Source: Gemmatimonadota bacterium (GTDB lineage Bacteria > Gemmatimonadota > Gemmatimonadetes > Gemmatimonadales > GWC2-71-9). From it: a stretch of 32,803 nt of DNA. Numbering within the stretch: position 1 is the stretch's first letter; each line of letters starts with the position of its first letter. The stretch is taken from the NCBI GenBank assembly GCA_003246755.1, contig QKDC01000102.1, positions 1 through 32,803 of the forward strand. The letters are read 5' to 3'. Below, one piece after another: positions 1 through 8,846 of this stretch. The notes beneath the pieces are model-generated. The model saw nothing but the letters and a program-made list of their open reading frames with translations. It was not told where the DNA came from and ran no database searches. The position numbers and the translations under genes were made by a program.

Positions 1-59
1 TACCGCGACTACCGTCACCAAAATGGTGGCTGAAATCGCCTTACCTCGCCAACTTGGTG

Positions 60-82
60 GTCTCCCGAGGTCACCGGGAGAC
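60..82. repeat. perfect 8-bp hairpin upstream of first gene
   Basis: GTCTCCCG at 60-67 pairs with CGGGAGAC at 75-82 around a 7-base loop. It has no T-run on either side, so it is not a textbook terminator. It may end transcription of a gene lying before the window, or be a protein site. The rest of 1-278 shows no gene I can support, only a weaker GCAGCA/TGCTGC dyad at 172-195. Confidence 0.35.
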
Positions 83-278
83 GCATCGAACAGGGGGCAA
101 CCAAACGTGCCGACCCCCGAGCCCCTGAGTCCCAATAGCGGTTTGGGGAGTCGGATCCGGAGTTGGCGGCCGCAGCAGTCCCGAGCGATTGCTGCAGGTG
201 TTGTGCCTACGCGACAAATCTGGAAGAAAGAGCCCCCCATGGTCCTCATTCTTTCACAAACTCGGGGCCACCCGTCAA

Positions 279-1811
279 ATGACCGTCAACAGCACTAGCT
301 CACGTTGGCACCCCTCCTTGCCGGGCCTCCTGTTCATGCTCTGGGCCCTCGTCATCCCCATTCTCGAAGGGAATTTGATGGTCAACGCCGACGGGGATCC
401 GGCGCGTCATCTACGCCACGGCGAAACGATCCTCCAGAACGTCGATGTTATCAGAACCGACGTGTTTTCATACACTGCCACAGGTAAGCCGTTTGTAGGA
501 TTCGAATTCGGAAGCCAAATATTGTTCGCTTTTGGACATCGTTTTGGTGGGCTCGCCGGAATGGTCATTCTGGCCACGATCGCGATCGCCGGCACGATCG
601 GGCTGATCGCCCGTTGGCTACTTCGGTTGGGGGTCGACCCCCTTCTCACTTTCTTGGCCTCGATGACCGTCGCCCTGCTGACCTACATCCACTGGCTCGC
701 GAGGCCCCATGTCTTCTCGTGGCCCCTTGTGATTTTGCTCCTCGCGATGTTGGAAATGCGACCCCGACCATCCCTTTTCTGGTTCGGAACACTCTTCGTG
801 GTGTGGGTCAATTTGCACGGTGCCTTTCTTTTTGGGGCACTCCTCGTAGCTATGTATGTGGTAGGAAATGTCTTGGAGGCCCTCACCTCGAAAGACCCTG
901 AAGTCCGACGACGCGAGTGGATCCGGGCCAGGGGTCTCACCTGGATACTCCCTGTCGTCGCCCTCGCAACACTGGTCAATCCGTATGGGTGGCGGCTGCC
1001 GGCTCACCTGATTGCCTTTTTTGGTGACCCATACCTCCAGGACGTCACGAACGAGTTCCTTTCCCCTGATTTCCATTCAGCGGCGCTCAAACCGTTTCTC
1101 TTCGTGCTTCTCCTGACCATGCTCTTCCTTGCCTCTCGCCCCCGACCGCCTTGGACGCATCTCACCGTCCTTCTCGGCAACACGGCGATGGCGCTCATCT
1201 CACAGCGAAACATCATCTTCTTTGCTCTGGTGAGCGTCCCCTTGATCGCCTGTGATCTTGCACCTGTGTGGGGTCGCACAATCGGGCGCCGTTCGATCAT
1301 GCGACGCTTCGCGCGGACATCAGGATCGGGACGAACCGTCCCTTATGTGGTTGGGACGGTACTGCTCTTGGCCTTGCTGGCCTCCGGTCGCGGACAGATT
1401 GCGGGTCGCCAGCTCATCGACGAGGACTTTTCACCGCAGAGATTCCCCGTCGAGGCGGTGGCGCAGGGGAGACGTGCCGGTCTCGAGGGCCGAGTCTTTC
1501 ACGAGTTCACCTGGGGAGGGTACCTGCTCTGGGCATGGCCCGAACAGAAAGTGTTCATCGATGGGGGAACCGATTTCTATGGCCCGGACCTCCTCCGAAC
1601 CCACAGGGCGATTCTCGGCTTGACCCCTGGGTGGAGAGACTCCCTCGCCACCTACGATGTCGGTCTCGTACTCGTGAGCACCGAAGGATCGTTGGCTGCG
1701 GAACTGCTCCGTGACCCGACGTGGGAGACCTGGCATCGGGACAGCACGGCCGTGCTCCTCAGGCGTCGTCAGAATGGCGTGGCTGGACAGGATCCCGCCG
1801 GGCGCCGGTAA
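279..1811 (+). CDS. multi-pass membrane protein, GT-C glycosyltransferase-like
   Basis: About 510 residues with roughly ten hydrophobic segments and a soluble C-terminal part of about 130 residues. The first loop after the first membrane segment carries acidic and aromatic residues (DGDPARHLRHGE, then DVFSYTATGKPF). This resembles the catalytic first loop of GT-C enzymes that use polyprenyl-phosphate sugars, but I do not recognise a named family. The C-terminal part contains FTWGGYLLW and DGGTDFYG. I chose ATG 279; a TTG at 189 in the same frame would add a hydrophilic, poorly conserved-looking leader. Neither start has a clear ribosome-binding site. The end overlaps the convergent gene on the minus strand by 53 bases. 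The context of a GT2 transferase, methyltransferase and PAP2 enzyme supports a role in envelope glycan or lipid synthesis, by inference only. Confidence 0.7.
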   Translation: MTVNSTSSRWHPSLPGLLFMLWALVIPILEGNLMVNADGDPARHLRHGETILQNVDVIRTDVFSYTATGKPFVGFEFGSQILFAFGHRFGGLAGMVILATIAIAGTIGLIARWLLRLGVDPLLTFLASMTVALLTYIHWLARPHVFSWPLVILLLAMLEMRPRPSLFWFGTLFVVWVNLHGAFLFGALLVAMYVVGNVLEALTSKDPEVRRREWIRARGLTWILPVVALATLVNPYGWRLPAHLIAFFGDPYLQDVTNEFLSPDFHSAALKPFLFVLLLTMLFLASRPRPPWTHLTVLLGNTAMALISQRNIIFFALVSVPLIACDLAPVWGRTIGRRSIMRRFARTSGSGRTVPYVVGTVLLLALLASGRGQIAGRQLIDEDFSPQRFPVEAVAQGRRAGLEGRVFHEFTWGGYLLWAWPEQKVFIDGGTDFYGPDLLRTHRAILGLTPGWRDSLATYDVGLVLVSTEGSLAAELLRDPTWETWHRDSTAVLLRRRQNGVAGQDPAGRR

Positions 1812-3480
1812 CTCTCAGAGACCACACGAATCCGAGGCCCGCCCAGAATCCGGTGTAGATCCAGGCGAGGAGGGCCGTCGGCAAACGGTATCGTGGGAGA
1901 GGGTCGGACGATGGGGGAATGGCAGCGGCTGTTTGCGTTGGTGTCCCGCGCCGATAGACGTCGTAGTTGCCGACCGACCCGATGGAAGAGTAGCTCGCGA
2001 AGAACCGGGCGAACTCCGGGTCAGTCTCCAAGTAGTCGAGGTAGTCGAAGTGGCGGGCCCCTCCCCAACCGATCGCGTTCGCATCTGGTCGCAGCACGAT
2101 GACCAGTTCCGGGCTACCGTTCTGCAAGTCCTCCACAACGTCGTGTACGAACGAGCGCTCGAAAGGCCCCCGCTCCTCATAAGGCCGAGGGACAATGACC
2201 TTCGTCCAGTTCAGAGAGTCCGCATAGAGGGCAATCAGCGGCCAGAGACTCGGGAACCGGAGGGGCCACCTTGCGCCCGATTCGAGAATCAGGGGAAAGG
2301 CGGAGGCGATGTTCGAGGAAAGCACCGCCACCGTCACTCCGTCCCCCACCCCCTGAACGATCGGAACGAGTTTATGAAAGTTGGGGTCAGCATCGTGCAC
2401 CGAGGAGGAAGGCTGAAGTAACCTCCAGACCGTTCTTGGAATGGGAGTGATGATGGTGGCACAGAGTACCGCCGCCCCCAGCGCGTGGTAGATCCGATGC
2501 AGCCCGGGTAATCGCCGCGCGCCTTCGGTGATGATGAGGGCGAGGAGAAGAGAGCCGAAAACGATCGAGGGGAGGAAGTGGTAGAACCATCCCTTTCCCT
2601 GCAGGACAGCGGCCAGGTAGAAGGCCAGGGTAGCAACGGCGAGGGCATCCGTAAGAGAACTCCTCCACTGCGACACGTATCGCCTGAGGACGGCGAACAC
2701 ACCCAGGGCGATCAGCCCTGGTATTGAGCCATCACCGAACACGACGGTTTCCACGACACTTCCCGAGAGGAAGGCCTGATAGAGGCCACCGTATTCCTTC
2801 GCGTAGGCGTAGTATCCCGGTATGAGGATGGACACGAGCGTGAGGTAGAGGATTCCAACGAGGATGACACTCAGATGTTCGACCCAAGGCAACTGTCGGC
2901 CCAACCGCCAACCCTCCAGGACCAGGATTCCTGCCATCAGAAGGACAAAGTGGGGCTTGATTCCAATCGCGATGCCGCCCATGACCCCAGCGACAACGGC
3001 CACCCACGGAGCAACGGAAGCCCGAGTCAACCGTCTCGCCGCGAGCATGACATAGGGCAGAACCAGCACAGCGGTCAGATGTTCCTTCTGACCGAAATCA
3101 ACACTTGGAAGCACCAAGATCAGAAAAGCGGTGGCGAGCATCAGAGCGCCTTGGTCCCCGCCGTTGGGGCGCTCCGAAAGGAGTATTCGGTGGGTCAAGA
3201 GGAGTACCCCGACCGACATGACCACTACAGCGCCGATCCAGGCGGGCCACATCCCGACACCGAGGATCCCGGCCACCCACACAACCGCTAGCATGGGGAG
3301 GAAGATCATTGGGGGGGTCACTTCGAGGAGATCGACCCCGAGTCGGGCCCCGTGCGACATTTCCCGGGCGGCGTACAGCAACCAACTCACATCCGGACTC
3401 GGCCGAACCAATGTTTGCCCCAGGACCGCGGCAGCCACCACTACCCAAATGCCAAAACGGACACCGCGGGAAGTACTCAT
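1759..3480 (-). CDS. multi-pass membrane protein, GT-C/ArnT-like
   Basis: About 573 residues with about eleven hydrophobic segments followed by a soluble C-terminal region of roughly 150 residues and a last membrane segment near the end. The first loop after the first membrane segment has RPSPDVSWLLYAAREM and then GVDLLEVTPP, an Asp-bearing layout common in GT-C membrane glycosyltransferases. No diagnostic motif lets me name a donor or acceptor. An in-frame GTG lies directly before the chosen ATG (3483), so the start is uncertain by one codon. It sits 10 bases downstream of the GT2 gene on the same strand (7 if GTG is used), so the two are probably co-transcribed. A pairing of a polyprenyl-phosphate sugar synthase and a GT-C user is plausible. 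The 3' end overlaps the convergent gene by 53 bases. Confidence 0.72.
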   Translation of the reverse strand: MSTSRGVRFGIWVVVAAAVLGQTLVRPSPDVSWLLYAAREMSHGARLGVDLLEVTPPMIFLPMLAVVWVAGILGVGMWPAWIGAVVVMSVGVLLLTHRILLSERPNGGDQGALMLATAFLILVLPSVDFGQKEHLTAVLVLPYVMLAARRLTRASVAPWVAVVAGVMGGIAIGIKPHFVLLMAGILVLEGWRLGRQLPWVEHLSVILVGILYLTLVSILIPGYYAYAKEYGGLYQAFLSGSVVETVVFGDGSIPGLIALGVFAVLRRYVSQWRSSLTDALAVATLAFYLAAVLQGKGWFYHFLPSIVFGSLLLALIITEGARRLPGLHRIYHALGAAVLCATIITPIPRTVWRLLQPSSSVHDADPNFHKLVPIVQGVGDGVTVAVLSSNIASAFPLILESGARWPLRFPSLWPLIALYADSLNWTKVIVPRPYEERGPFERSFVHDVVEDLQNGSPELVIVLRPDANAIGWGGARHFDYLDYLETDPEFARFFASYSSIGSVGNYDVYRRGTPTQTAAAIPPSSDPLPRYRLPTALLAWIYTGFWAGLGFVWSLRVTGARRDPVQPRHSDDA

Positions 3481-3490
3481 CACCGGAACT

Positions 3491-4240
3491 TCAGGGTCGG
3501 GACCACGGAAAGTTGTCCAGGAGCACCCTCGATCTTATACGTATGAGATCTCCAAGCATCCTCAGAGAATCCGTCGCCAGATTGATTCTCGAACCGTCCT
3601 GGTGAACCCAATCGACGGGGATCTCCCTGATGGACAACCGCTCGCGTTGGGCGAGTAGTAGGATTTCTACGTCGAAGGCGAAGCCGTCGATCCGAGATCG
3701 ACCAAAGAGGTCACGGGCAACCATCCCCTCAAAGAGTTTGAAGCCACATTGCGTATCATGGATACCGGCTGTGCCGAGCAGTGCCACGAACCCACGAAAG
3801 ACCAGTCCAATGGCCTTGCGATGCCACCGGACCTGGAGGTGCACATCGTCCGCTTTGAGCGCCCGAGACCCGATCGCGATGTCGGCGCCCTCCCGGACGG
3901 CTGGTTCGAGGCGCTCCAATTCCGTGATCGGGGTGGAGTTGTCGGCGTCTGCAACGAGCACCAAACCGCCACGTGTCTGTAATACGCCGGTACGGACTGC
4001 ATGACCCTTGCCCCGATTGCGATCCAGGGAAATGGCACGAATCTCTGGGAACAGCTCACCGAATTCACCAACAACTTCGCACGTGCGATCGGTACTCCCA
4101 TCATCCACGACAATGATCTCGAAGTTCAACCCACGACGTCGCAGGTAATCAGCACTGTGGCGCAGCATCGCCGGGAGTCGTGCCTCTTCGTTGAAGGCGG
4201 GGACGACCAGCGAGAGATCGGGTTGTGTCACCGCGGCCAT
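3491..4240 (-). CDS. GT2 glycosyltransferase, dolichyl-phosphate glucosyltransferase-like
   Basis: A 249-residue GT-A fold transferase. Visible are the N-terminal strand LSLVVPAFNEEARLP, the nucleotide site VVDDGSTD (residues 44-51), the metal-binding DADNST (98-103), and the acceptor-side pattern GIHDTQCGFKLF seen in ALG5/DPM1-type enzymes that move a sugar from a nucleotide donor to a polyprenyl phosphate. There is no C-terminal membrane pair, so it is probably a peripheral inner-membrane enzyme. The ATG at 4240 gives the usual family N-terminus but has no recognisable ribosome-binding site. The divergent membrane gene starts 5 bases away. The gene leads into the GT-C-like gene at 3480. Sugar identity cannot be read from the sequence. 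Confidence 0.9.
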   Translation of the reverse strand: MAAVTQPDLSLVVPAFNEEARLPAMLRHSADYLRRRGLNFEIIVVDDGSTDRTCEVVGEFGELFPEIRAISLDRNRGKGHAVRTGVLQTRGGLVLVADADNSTPITELERLEPAVREGADIAIGSRALKADDVHLQVRWHRKAIGLVFRGFVALLGTAGIHDTQCGFKLFEGMVARDLFGRSRIDGFAFDVEILLLAQRERLSIREIPVDWVHQDGSRINLATDSLRMLGDLIRIRSRVLLDNFPWSRP

Positions 4241-4245
4241 TGGTG

Positions 4246-5874
4246 ATGCGACAGGGGCGGGCGGGACTTCTCATCACCCTGGTATTCGTCGGCCTCACAA
4301 CGATCGGGCTCTATCGCCAATTGTTGGGACCGGAGGGGTTCGACAGTCGAGATCATCTCGACTTCTATTTGCGGGTCACTCAATACCAGAAAGAGTTCCA
4401 GAACGGGCATTGGCCACAAACGCTTCCCGACGCGGTGGCCGGTGGTGGGCACGCCTTTCCTCGCTTCTACCCACCGGCTTCCCACTTCACAGCGGCAGGT
4501 ATGAGCACACTTCTGGGCGATGCCGTGCAGGGCACTCATTGGTCCGTTCTCCTCGCAACCGTGCTTTCGGTCACCCTTCAAGGAATGTTGATCTGGCGCC
4601 TCACGCATTCCCTTCTCGCCGTACTTCTCAGCGTGTTGGTCTTTGCCACCTTCCCGTATCGGTTCATTCAATTGTATCTACGCGGGGCATTCGCCGAGGC
4701 ATGGAACCTAGCCGTGCTCCCCGCATTCACCTTGGGTGCCGTCATCGCGGCGCAGGACGAACGAGCCCCAAGGTGGTGGGCCATCGTCATCGCCTTGATG
4801 ATCCTGAGCCATGCCGTCATGACCCTGTGGGTACTCCCGGCTATTCTGGGTCTCGTGGCGCTTGCCCTTCCGAGGAATTCTCGGAGGCCGTTCGTTGGCT
4901 CAGCAAGCCTCATGACGGTATGGGGTGCGGGATTGGCAGCCTTCTACCTCCTCCCGATGTGGAGGTACCTCCCCGCCGTTCGTGTTTGGGACCCCCAAGT
5001 CATGCGCGCGCTCCCGGAACACCTGGCGATGTCCTCCCCGACCCTTTACCTGGGCTTCCCCGCGTGGGCCATTCTCGGGAGTCTTGCGGGCCTCACCCTC
5101 ACCACGGGGATTGGCGCCGTCCGCTCCATCCGGCATGGCGGCTTCTTGGATAAGGTCATGTGGGGAGCGATCACGCTGGCAGTGGCTTATGTCGGTGTGA
5201 TCCTGGCCCCTGAAGTGATGTGGCGCTATCTCCCGCTCCCGCTCCGCATGATTCAGTTTCCCTTCCGTCTCCTAGGTCCGATCGTGTTCGCCAGCGCCCT
5301 GACCGTTGGGCTCCTGGTAGCGAGGCACCAGAGTCGCCGGCTGAAGGTGGGGTGGGCGGTTCTTGCCGGGCTCCTCGTCGTTTCCGGTTGGAGTTATGGA
5401 GGGGTCACCCTGGTCCCCAGAACCATCCGGGGTCAGGACCTAACGACTTTTCTTTCCGGTTCCTACCCTGATCGTGGCCTCTCTATCGCCGGGGAGTACC
5501 TTCCACGAGGCGAAGTACCGGCTGACCTGTCAGCCGCGATCCGCACCGCCCGGGAGAACGTGGGAAGCGGCGCGTTGGAATCGTGGGATGAGACCGAACA
5601 GGGGTTCCACGCCACGATCGTCACCGATCGGGCTCGTTCGGTCACCGTGCCCCTCGTGTATGACGAGTACCTCGACGTACGGGATGCAAATGGGACACCT
5701 ATCAAGGTCGCTGCGGATCGTGGCATTCTGTCGGTCCGGGCAGATTCGGGACGTACCGAAGTCCTGATCGCAAGACGGTGGCCGGTCGCTCTCAAAGTCG
5801 GGTTGCTCATTAGTTTCGGCGCCACGCTGATACTCTTTGTGCCTCGGCGACGACTGCGGGTGACGTGTACCTGA
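4246..5874 (+). CDS. large membrane protein, PTPS-related/YfhO-like
   Basis: A 542-residue protein with about ten membrane segments and a C-terminal extracytoplasmic beta-rich region (about residues 390-520) before a last membrane helix. The order of elements resembles membrane proteins annotated as 6-pyruvoyl-tetrahydropterin synthase-related, in the wider YfhO/GT-C group: a Tyr/Asp-rich first loop (GFDSRDHLDFYLR), GGGHAFPRFYPPAS, and LRGAFAEAWN. That group has no firm enzymatic assignment, and the name does not imply pterin synthesis. I chose ATG 4246 because an upstream GTG at 4225 would run into the divergent GT2 gene. No ribosome-binding site is visible. The methyltransferase gene follows 18 bases downstream on the same strand, so the two are probably co-transcribed. 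Confidence 0.75.
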   Translation: MRQGRAGLLITLVFVGLTTIGLYRQLLGPEGFDSRDHLDFYLRVTQYQKEFQNGHWPQTLPDAVAGGGHAFPRFYPPASHFTAAGMSTLLGDAVQGTHWSVLLATVLSVTLQGMLIWRLTHSLLAVLLSVLVFATFPYRFIQLYLRGAFAEAWNLAVLPAFTLGAVIAAQDERAPRWWAIVIALMILSHAVMTLWVLPAILGLVALALPRNSRRPFVGSASLMTVWGAGLAAFYLLPMWRYLPAVRVWDPQVMRALPEHLAMSSPTLYLGFPAWAILGSLAGLTLTTGIGAVRSIRHGGFLDKVMWGAITLAVAYVGVILAPEVMWRYLPLPLRMIQFPFRLLGPIVFASALTVGLLVARHQSRRLKVGWAVLAGLLVVSGWSYGGVTLVPRTIRGQDLTTFLSGSYPDRGLSIAGEYLPRGEVPADLSAAIRTARENVGSGALESWDETEQGFHATIVTDRARSVTVPLVYDEYLDVRDANGTPIKVAADRGILSVRADSGRTEVLIARRWPVALKVGLLISFGATLILFVPRRRLRVTCT

Positions 5875-5892
5875 AGAAGAACAGGAAATCCT

Positions 5893-6627
5893 GTGGAACC
5901 TGGTCTCCTGGAAGCCATACACGCGGCAGAGGAGTCACATTGGTGGTTCCGCGCTCGGCGGCGCATTTTGCTCGCGATCTTGCGAAGCCGACTGCCAGAA
6001 GCCGCCCGTCTTCTCGATGTCGGTTGCGGAACCGGATATCTCCTCGAGGCCGCTCAGGAGTACTGGGACGTTCACGGCTTGGACTTTGCCGAGGAGGCCG
6101 TCGCGTTCTGTCGGGCTCGAGGTCTGATCAGTGTCCGGCGGGCGTCGGTCGAGACATTGGCCGAACTGGAAGGCCGCTCGTTCGATTGTGTCTCCTTTTG
6201 CGATGTGATCGAACACCTAGATGACGATATCGGTGCGTTGCGGGCCGCGGACAGCCTGCTTCGACCCGCCGGCGTTGTACTCGTCACCGTTCCGGCCTAC
6301 CAATGGTTGTGGTCGCCCCGCGATGTGCTCCACCACCACCGGAGACGGTATACCAAGGCATCCCTGACGCGCGCGATCGTGGACGCCGGGCTGCAACCCG
6401 AATTCGTCACCTACTTCAATAGCTATCTCTTTCCTTTGGCCGCGGTTTCCCGGCTGGTCGATCGAGCCTTGAAGCTCAGGGGAAGCGAGCAAGTCCATCC
6501 ACCGCCTTTGCTCATCAACCGACTCTTCGAGCGCGTGTTCGGGCACGAGAGCCACCGCCTGAGTGGTGTCCCCAGACGCGGATTCATTGCTGGTCTCTCG
6601 GTCTTGGCCTTGGCTACTCGGCGGTGA
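5893..6627 (+). CDS. class I SAM-dependent methyltransferase
   Basis: A 244-residue methyltransferase. Residues 16-21 read HWWFRA, typical of bacterial envelope-associated methyltransferases. SAM motif I is LDVGCGTG (41-48), followed by the acidic strand end HGLDFAEE. The post-II region has SFCDVIEHLDDD, then PAGVVLVTVPAY, and RRRYTKASL, where His/Tyr-rich residues may face the substrate. The start is GTG 5893, preceded at good spacing by AGGAAA. The C-terminus is hydrophobic and may touch the membrane. It follows the membrane gene by 18 bases and overlaps the convergent PAP2 gene by 14 bases. A lipid- or glycan-linked substrate is inferred from context; a small-molecule substrate cannot be excluded. 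Confidence 0.9.
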   Translation: MEPGLLEAIHAAEESHWWFRARRRILLAILRSRLPEAARLLDVGCGTGYLLEAAQEYWDVHGLDFAEEAVAFCRARGLISVRRASVETLAELEGRSFDCVSFCDVIEHLDDDIGALRAADSLLRPAGVVLVTVPAYQWLWSPRDVLHHHRRRYTKASLTRAIVDAGLQPEFVTYFNSYLFPLAAVSRLVDRALKLRGSEQVHPPPLLINRLFERVFGHESHRLSGVPRRGFIAGLSVLALATRR

Positions 6628-7507
6628 TGTCGGGACCTTCTGACGTGTTGCGACGCCCCTCCCACCGTGCCACGACCGACCAACAGAGGAGGGCGACGAG
6701 GGTCGCTGCGATCACGTCCACGACGTAGTGCTCCCCGAGGTAGACCAGGGCCAGGCCCATCGCGAGGAGATAGCTCACTCCCAGCGCCTTCCACCACGAG
6801 CCGAGGGACCAGCACGCGGCCGTTATCACGGCAATCAAGGCCGCGTGGGTGGAGGGCATGGCGGCAACGTCGTTACCGCTCGTGACCTGGTATCCGAATT
6901 CGTAGAAGGTTGGACTTACTCCTTGCCAGATGTCACCCACGATCCGGTACACCCTCGGGATCTCCCCCAGTATCGAGGCCATCCACGGTGGGACAGTAGG
7001 GAACGCGTAGTGAATCGGCAGGCTCAGGAGAAGCGTAAGCGACAGTGCCTGGAGATAGATCGGGAGCACCCTAGGGCGCCATCGCCAGAGAGCGAGGCCC
7101 ACGAGGGGCGGGGCCAGGTAGTACGAGAGATGCACTCCGATCATGGCGACATCGAACCACGATCGGCTGCCGTACACATAGAAGCGTTCCTGGAGCCAGA
7201 GGGTGGGGAGTTGGCCGCGGCTGAGGACTCGGTCGACCGCAATGGGATAGTCGATGAATGCTGGGGGACCGAGGTCGTCGGCATACTGCCGCAGGGTGAC
7301 GAAGACGAGAAACGTGGTGATGTAACCGGCCCAGAGGGCAAAATCTCGGTCGGTCCGACCCCAGACCAGCGCGAGCACGACTGGTCCGCCCAGGAGCAGG
7401 GGACTCACCGGCCCCCAGAATCGGTACTGTGGCAGCAGCAGGAGCAGGAGGACGAGGAAGAGAATGACTACGCGAACCGGTCCGGCCCACCGACCTCCAC
7501 AAGACAC
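6614..7507 (-). CDS. PAP2-family enzyme, inositolphosphotransferase (AUR1)-like
   Basis: A 297-residue integral membrane enzyme with about six or seven helices. It shows FPTVPPWM (169-176), AMPSTHAA with catalytic His221, and LGEHYVVDV with His260 and Asp264. The FPxxPPW box plus these two His motifs, and the absence of the classic KxxxxxxRP motif, fit the PAP2_3 branch that contains yeast AUR1 and bacterial inositolphosphotransferases. Such enzymes transfer a phospho-head group between lipids, with catalysis usually on the extracytoplasmic face. The GTG start at 7507 has an AGGAGAAGAAGAG purine tract before it. It lies 28 bases after the ABC permease on the same strand and is probably in that operon. 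A lipid phosphatase function is the main alternative. Confidence 0.85.
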   Translation of the reverse strand: MSCGGRWAGPVRVVILFLVLLLLLLPQYRFWGPVSPLLLGGPVVLALVWGRTDRDFALWAGYITTFLVFVTLRQYADDLGPPAFIDYPIAVDRVLSRGQLPTLWLQERFYVYGSRSWFDVAMIGVHLSYYLAPPLVGLALWRWRPRVLPIYLQALSLTLLLSLPIHYAFPTVPPWMASILGEIPRVYRIVGDIWQGVSPTFYEFGYQVTSGNDVAAMPSTHAALIAVITAACWSLGSWWKALGVSYLLAMGLALVYLGEHYVVDVIAATLVALLCWSVVARWEGRRNTSEGPDITAE

Positions 7508-7535
7508 CTCTTCTTCTCCTAGCCCCTCACCCCCC

Positions 7536-8846
7536 TCATCCCGCTCGAATCCACCGGAAGATCTCGCGCACCGTGGCGCGCTTCCCGTACATCAGAATCC
7601 CCACCCGATAGATCCGCCCCGCGACCCAGGCCATCGCTAACACTCCCAGCGCGGTCACCACAACGGAAAGCACCAGTTCCGGGAGTGGGAGAGGACTCAA
7701 CGAGTAGCGGGCCGGCGTCACGAACGGGGCGAGTGGTGGGACCAGGCTCAGGACGTGCGCCAGCTGCCCATTGGGTTCGCCCAACAACTTGAACATCACG
7801 AACAGACCCGAGACGACCACCAGCGTCACGGGAAGGCTCGCCATCTGGGTCTCCTGGACGGTATTGCACGTGGAGCCCACCGCAGCATACGCCGCCGAGA
7901 AGAAGAAGAACCCGAGTACGAAGAACACGAGAAAGACGATGAGAAGTCCGAGCGAGATATCGGGGATCGGGAGGGCCGCAGCCGCTTCGGGGCTGATGCC
8001 CGCCAGACCGGCAATCCCACCTCGGGCCTGTGTCAGGCCGTAGGCGGCTCCGGCCCATATGCTCAACTGGAGCAACGCGACCGACCCGACGCCTAATACT
8101 TTGCCCAACATCAACTCAAAGGGCCGAAGACTGGAGACCAGAACCTCATTGATCCGGTTGGTCTTCTCCTCCACGGTGCTGGTCATGACCTGAACACCGT
8201 AGATGAGCAGTGCCATGTACAGGACGAAAGACATGATATAGGCGAGGGCAAACGAGGCCGCTCCGCTCTGCCCGGTAAGCGTTCCCTGGCTCACTTTCGT
8301 CGTGGCCAGTCTGATCGGTTTGACGGTCTGCATCAGCACGGCGGGGCTGATTCCCGCTTGGGTCAGTCTCTCCGTGAGCACGGCTTCGCGGACGCTGCGG
8401 GTGAGCACGTCCATCTCGGAAGGGCTCCCAACGTTCGCCCCGAGATAGTGGAGGGTGTCGGTGGCGAGCACGTCCTCGGTCACGAGGAGGATTCCATCGA
8501 CTCCCGCCTCCCCCAGTTCGCGCCGGTCGACCAAAGCCACGAGTGAATCCCGTACCTGCTCGAGCCGCCCGACAGCTTCCACGCGAGAGGCGACGTACCG
8601 ATGCTCACCGTCAGGCTTCCCGCCTCGCGTCGCGCGTGTGAGTGCCGCTTCGATCTTCTCTCCCAATCCCCCCTCAGCGGCGTCAATCACCACGATTCGT
8701 TTGGCGCGAGTGTTGCCCTGCAACAGGATCGGGGCGACCAAGAGAATGGCGAGCAGCGCAGGACCGAAGACCGTGGCAACGATGAACCCCTTGGTCCGGA
8801 CTCGGGAGACGAACTCGCGCTTGGCGACGACCCAGGCCTTACGCAT
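7536..8846 (-). CDS. ABC-2 type transporter permease, NatB-like
   Basis: A 436-residue permease. The first membrane helix (about 20-42) is followed by a large extracytoplasmic domain to about residue 190. Five or six helices then fill the rest, the layout of NatB/YhaP-type ABC-2 permeases. The N-terminus MRKAWVVAKREFVSRVRTKG is typical of the family. I chose ATG 8846, whose codon overlaps the stop of the ATPase gene (ATGCGTAA, 8 bases) and has AGGGAG at good spacing. An upstream in-frame start at 8969 would lie inside the ATPase. It forms an exporter with the ATPase. Substrates for the family include sodium, drugs and peptides; the sequence does not tell which. Confidence 0.93.
   Translation of the reverse strand: MRKAWVVAKREFVSRVRTKGFIVATVFGPALLAILLVAPILLQGNTRAKRIVVIDAAEGGLGEKIEAALTRATRGGKPDGEHRYVASRVEAVGRLEQVRDSLVALVDRRELGEAGVDGILLVTEDVLATDTLHYLGANVGSPSEMDVLTRSVREAVLTERLTQAGISPAVLMQTVKPIRLATTKVSQGTLTGQSGAASFALAYIMSFVLYMALLIYGVQVMTSTVEEKTNRINEVLVSSLRPFELMLGKVLGVGSVALLQLSIWAGAAYGLTQARGGIAGLAGISPEAAAALPIPDISLGLLIVFLVFFVLGFFFFSAAYAAVGSTCNTVQETQMASLPVTLVVVSGLFVMFKLLGEPNGQLAHVLSLVPPLAPFVTPARYSLSPLPLPELVLSVVVTALGVLAMAWVAGRIYRVGILMYGKRATVREIFRWIRAG

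Noticed and set aside
23-298. 91-codon open frame at the window start
   Set aside because: Pro/Arg/Ser-rich composition with no motif, and it overlaps the start of the membrane gene.
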